Of a stretch of 6,542 bases of DNA, positions 6,453 to 6,542 are shown one piece after another; the stretch's first letter is position 1, and the number at the start of each line of letters is the position of its first letter. The stretch covers positions 1-6,542 of the forward strand of contig DMRR01000246.1 in the NCBI GenBank assembly GCA_003455275.1, read 5' to 3'. Origin of the DNA: Bacteroidota bacterium (GTDB lineage Bacteria; Bacteroidota; Bacteroidia; Chitinophagales; UBA10324). The notes beneath the pieces were generated by a model. The model saw only the letters and a list, made by a program, of their open reading frames with translations. It was not told the origin of the DNA and did no database searches. The position numbers and the translations under genes were made by a program.

Positions 6453-6542
6453 TGATGAGAAATTCATTTTTGATTTTAGTTGTTACAGGAATATTTTTCT
6501 CTTCCTGTGATTTTCTTTTTGGAAGTAAGAAAGATAAAACCA
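6452..6542 (+). CDS. Lipoprotein N-terminus (3' end outside window)
   Basis: Only 30 codons are visible, open to the window end. From ATG 6452 the peptide is MMRNSFLILVVTG, then IFFSSC with Cys19 as the expected lipidation site, then DFLFGSKKDKT. The Arg, hydrophobic core and FFSSC lipobox make a typical signal peptidase II substrate, so a real start is well supported despite the short length. Two adjacent in-frame ATGs (6452 and 6455) are possible; the first overlaps the TAA of the PorV-like gene (TAATG) and suggests translational coupling. The tight junction suggests that this lipoprotein works with, or is expressed with, the barrel protein. The function cannot be read from what is present. 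Confidence 0.8.
   Translation, partial: MMRNSFLILVVTGIFFSSCDFLFGSKKDKT

Noticed and set aside
1..6542. Defence system, mobile element or biosynthetic cluster
   Set aside because: No nuclease, transposase, integrase, toxin-antitoxin pair, direct-repeat array or synthase is visible; the genes are envelope proteins, PurN and one methyltransferase.

Overview
The window is ordinary-looking chromosomal DNA from a member of the Bacteroidota. I infer this from a PorV/PorQ-family outer-membrane barrel protein, three clear lipoprotein signal peptides plus one weak one, an L,D-transpeptidase of the type common in that phylum, AT-rich start regions without a Shine-Dalgarno motif, and TAnnTTTG-like boxes just upstream of several genes. 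I see no rRNA, tRNA, CRISPR array, insertion sequence or phage gene. Genus and species cannot be told from the sequence.

Layout. (1) Positions 1-2621, plus strand: the 3' end of a TPR protein that begins before the window, then an unrecognised 389-residue lipoprotein, then an L,D-transpeptidase-like envelope protein (YkuD_2 type). (2) Positions 2611-5374, minus strand, read right to left: a class I SAM O-methyltransferase, a 495-residue lipoprotein with two FN3-like domains and a possible GATase1-like C-terminal half, and the purine enzyme PurN. PurN starts inside the stop codon of the lipoprotein gene (TGATG), so those two genes are very probably co-transcribed. The plus- and minus-strand blocks meet tail to tail with an 11-bp overlap of the last codons. 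(3) Positions 5454-6542, plus strand, divergent from the methyltransferase: a PorV/PorQ-family barrel protein followed, with a one-base TAATG overlap, by the signal peptide of another lipoprotein cut by the window end.

Most products belong to the cell envelope: three or four lipoproteins, one outer-membrane barrel and one peptidoglycan-active enzyme. PurN and the O-methyltransferase are cytoplasmic housekeeping-type enzymes. No single pathway links all the genes. The least explained items are the FN3/GATase-like lipoprotein coupled to purN, the 389-residue lipoprotein, and the lipoprotein that follows the PorV-like gene. I found no convincing new defence or mobile system.
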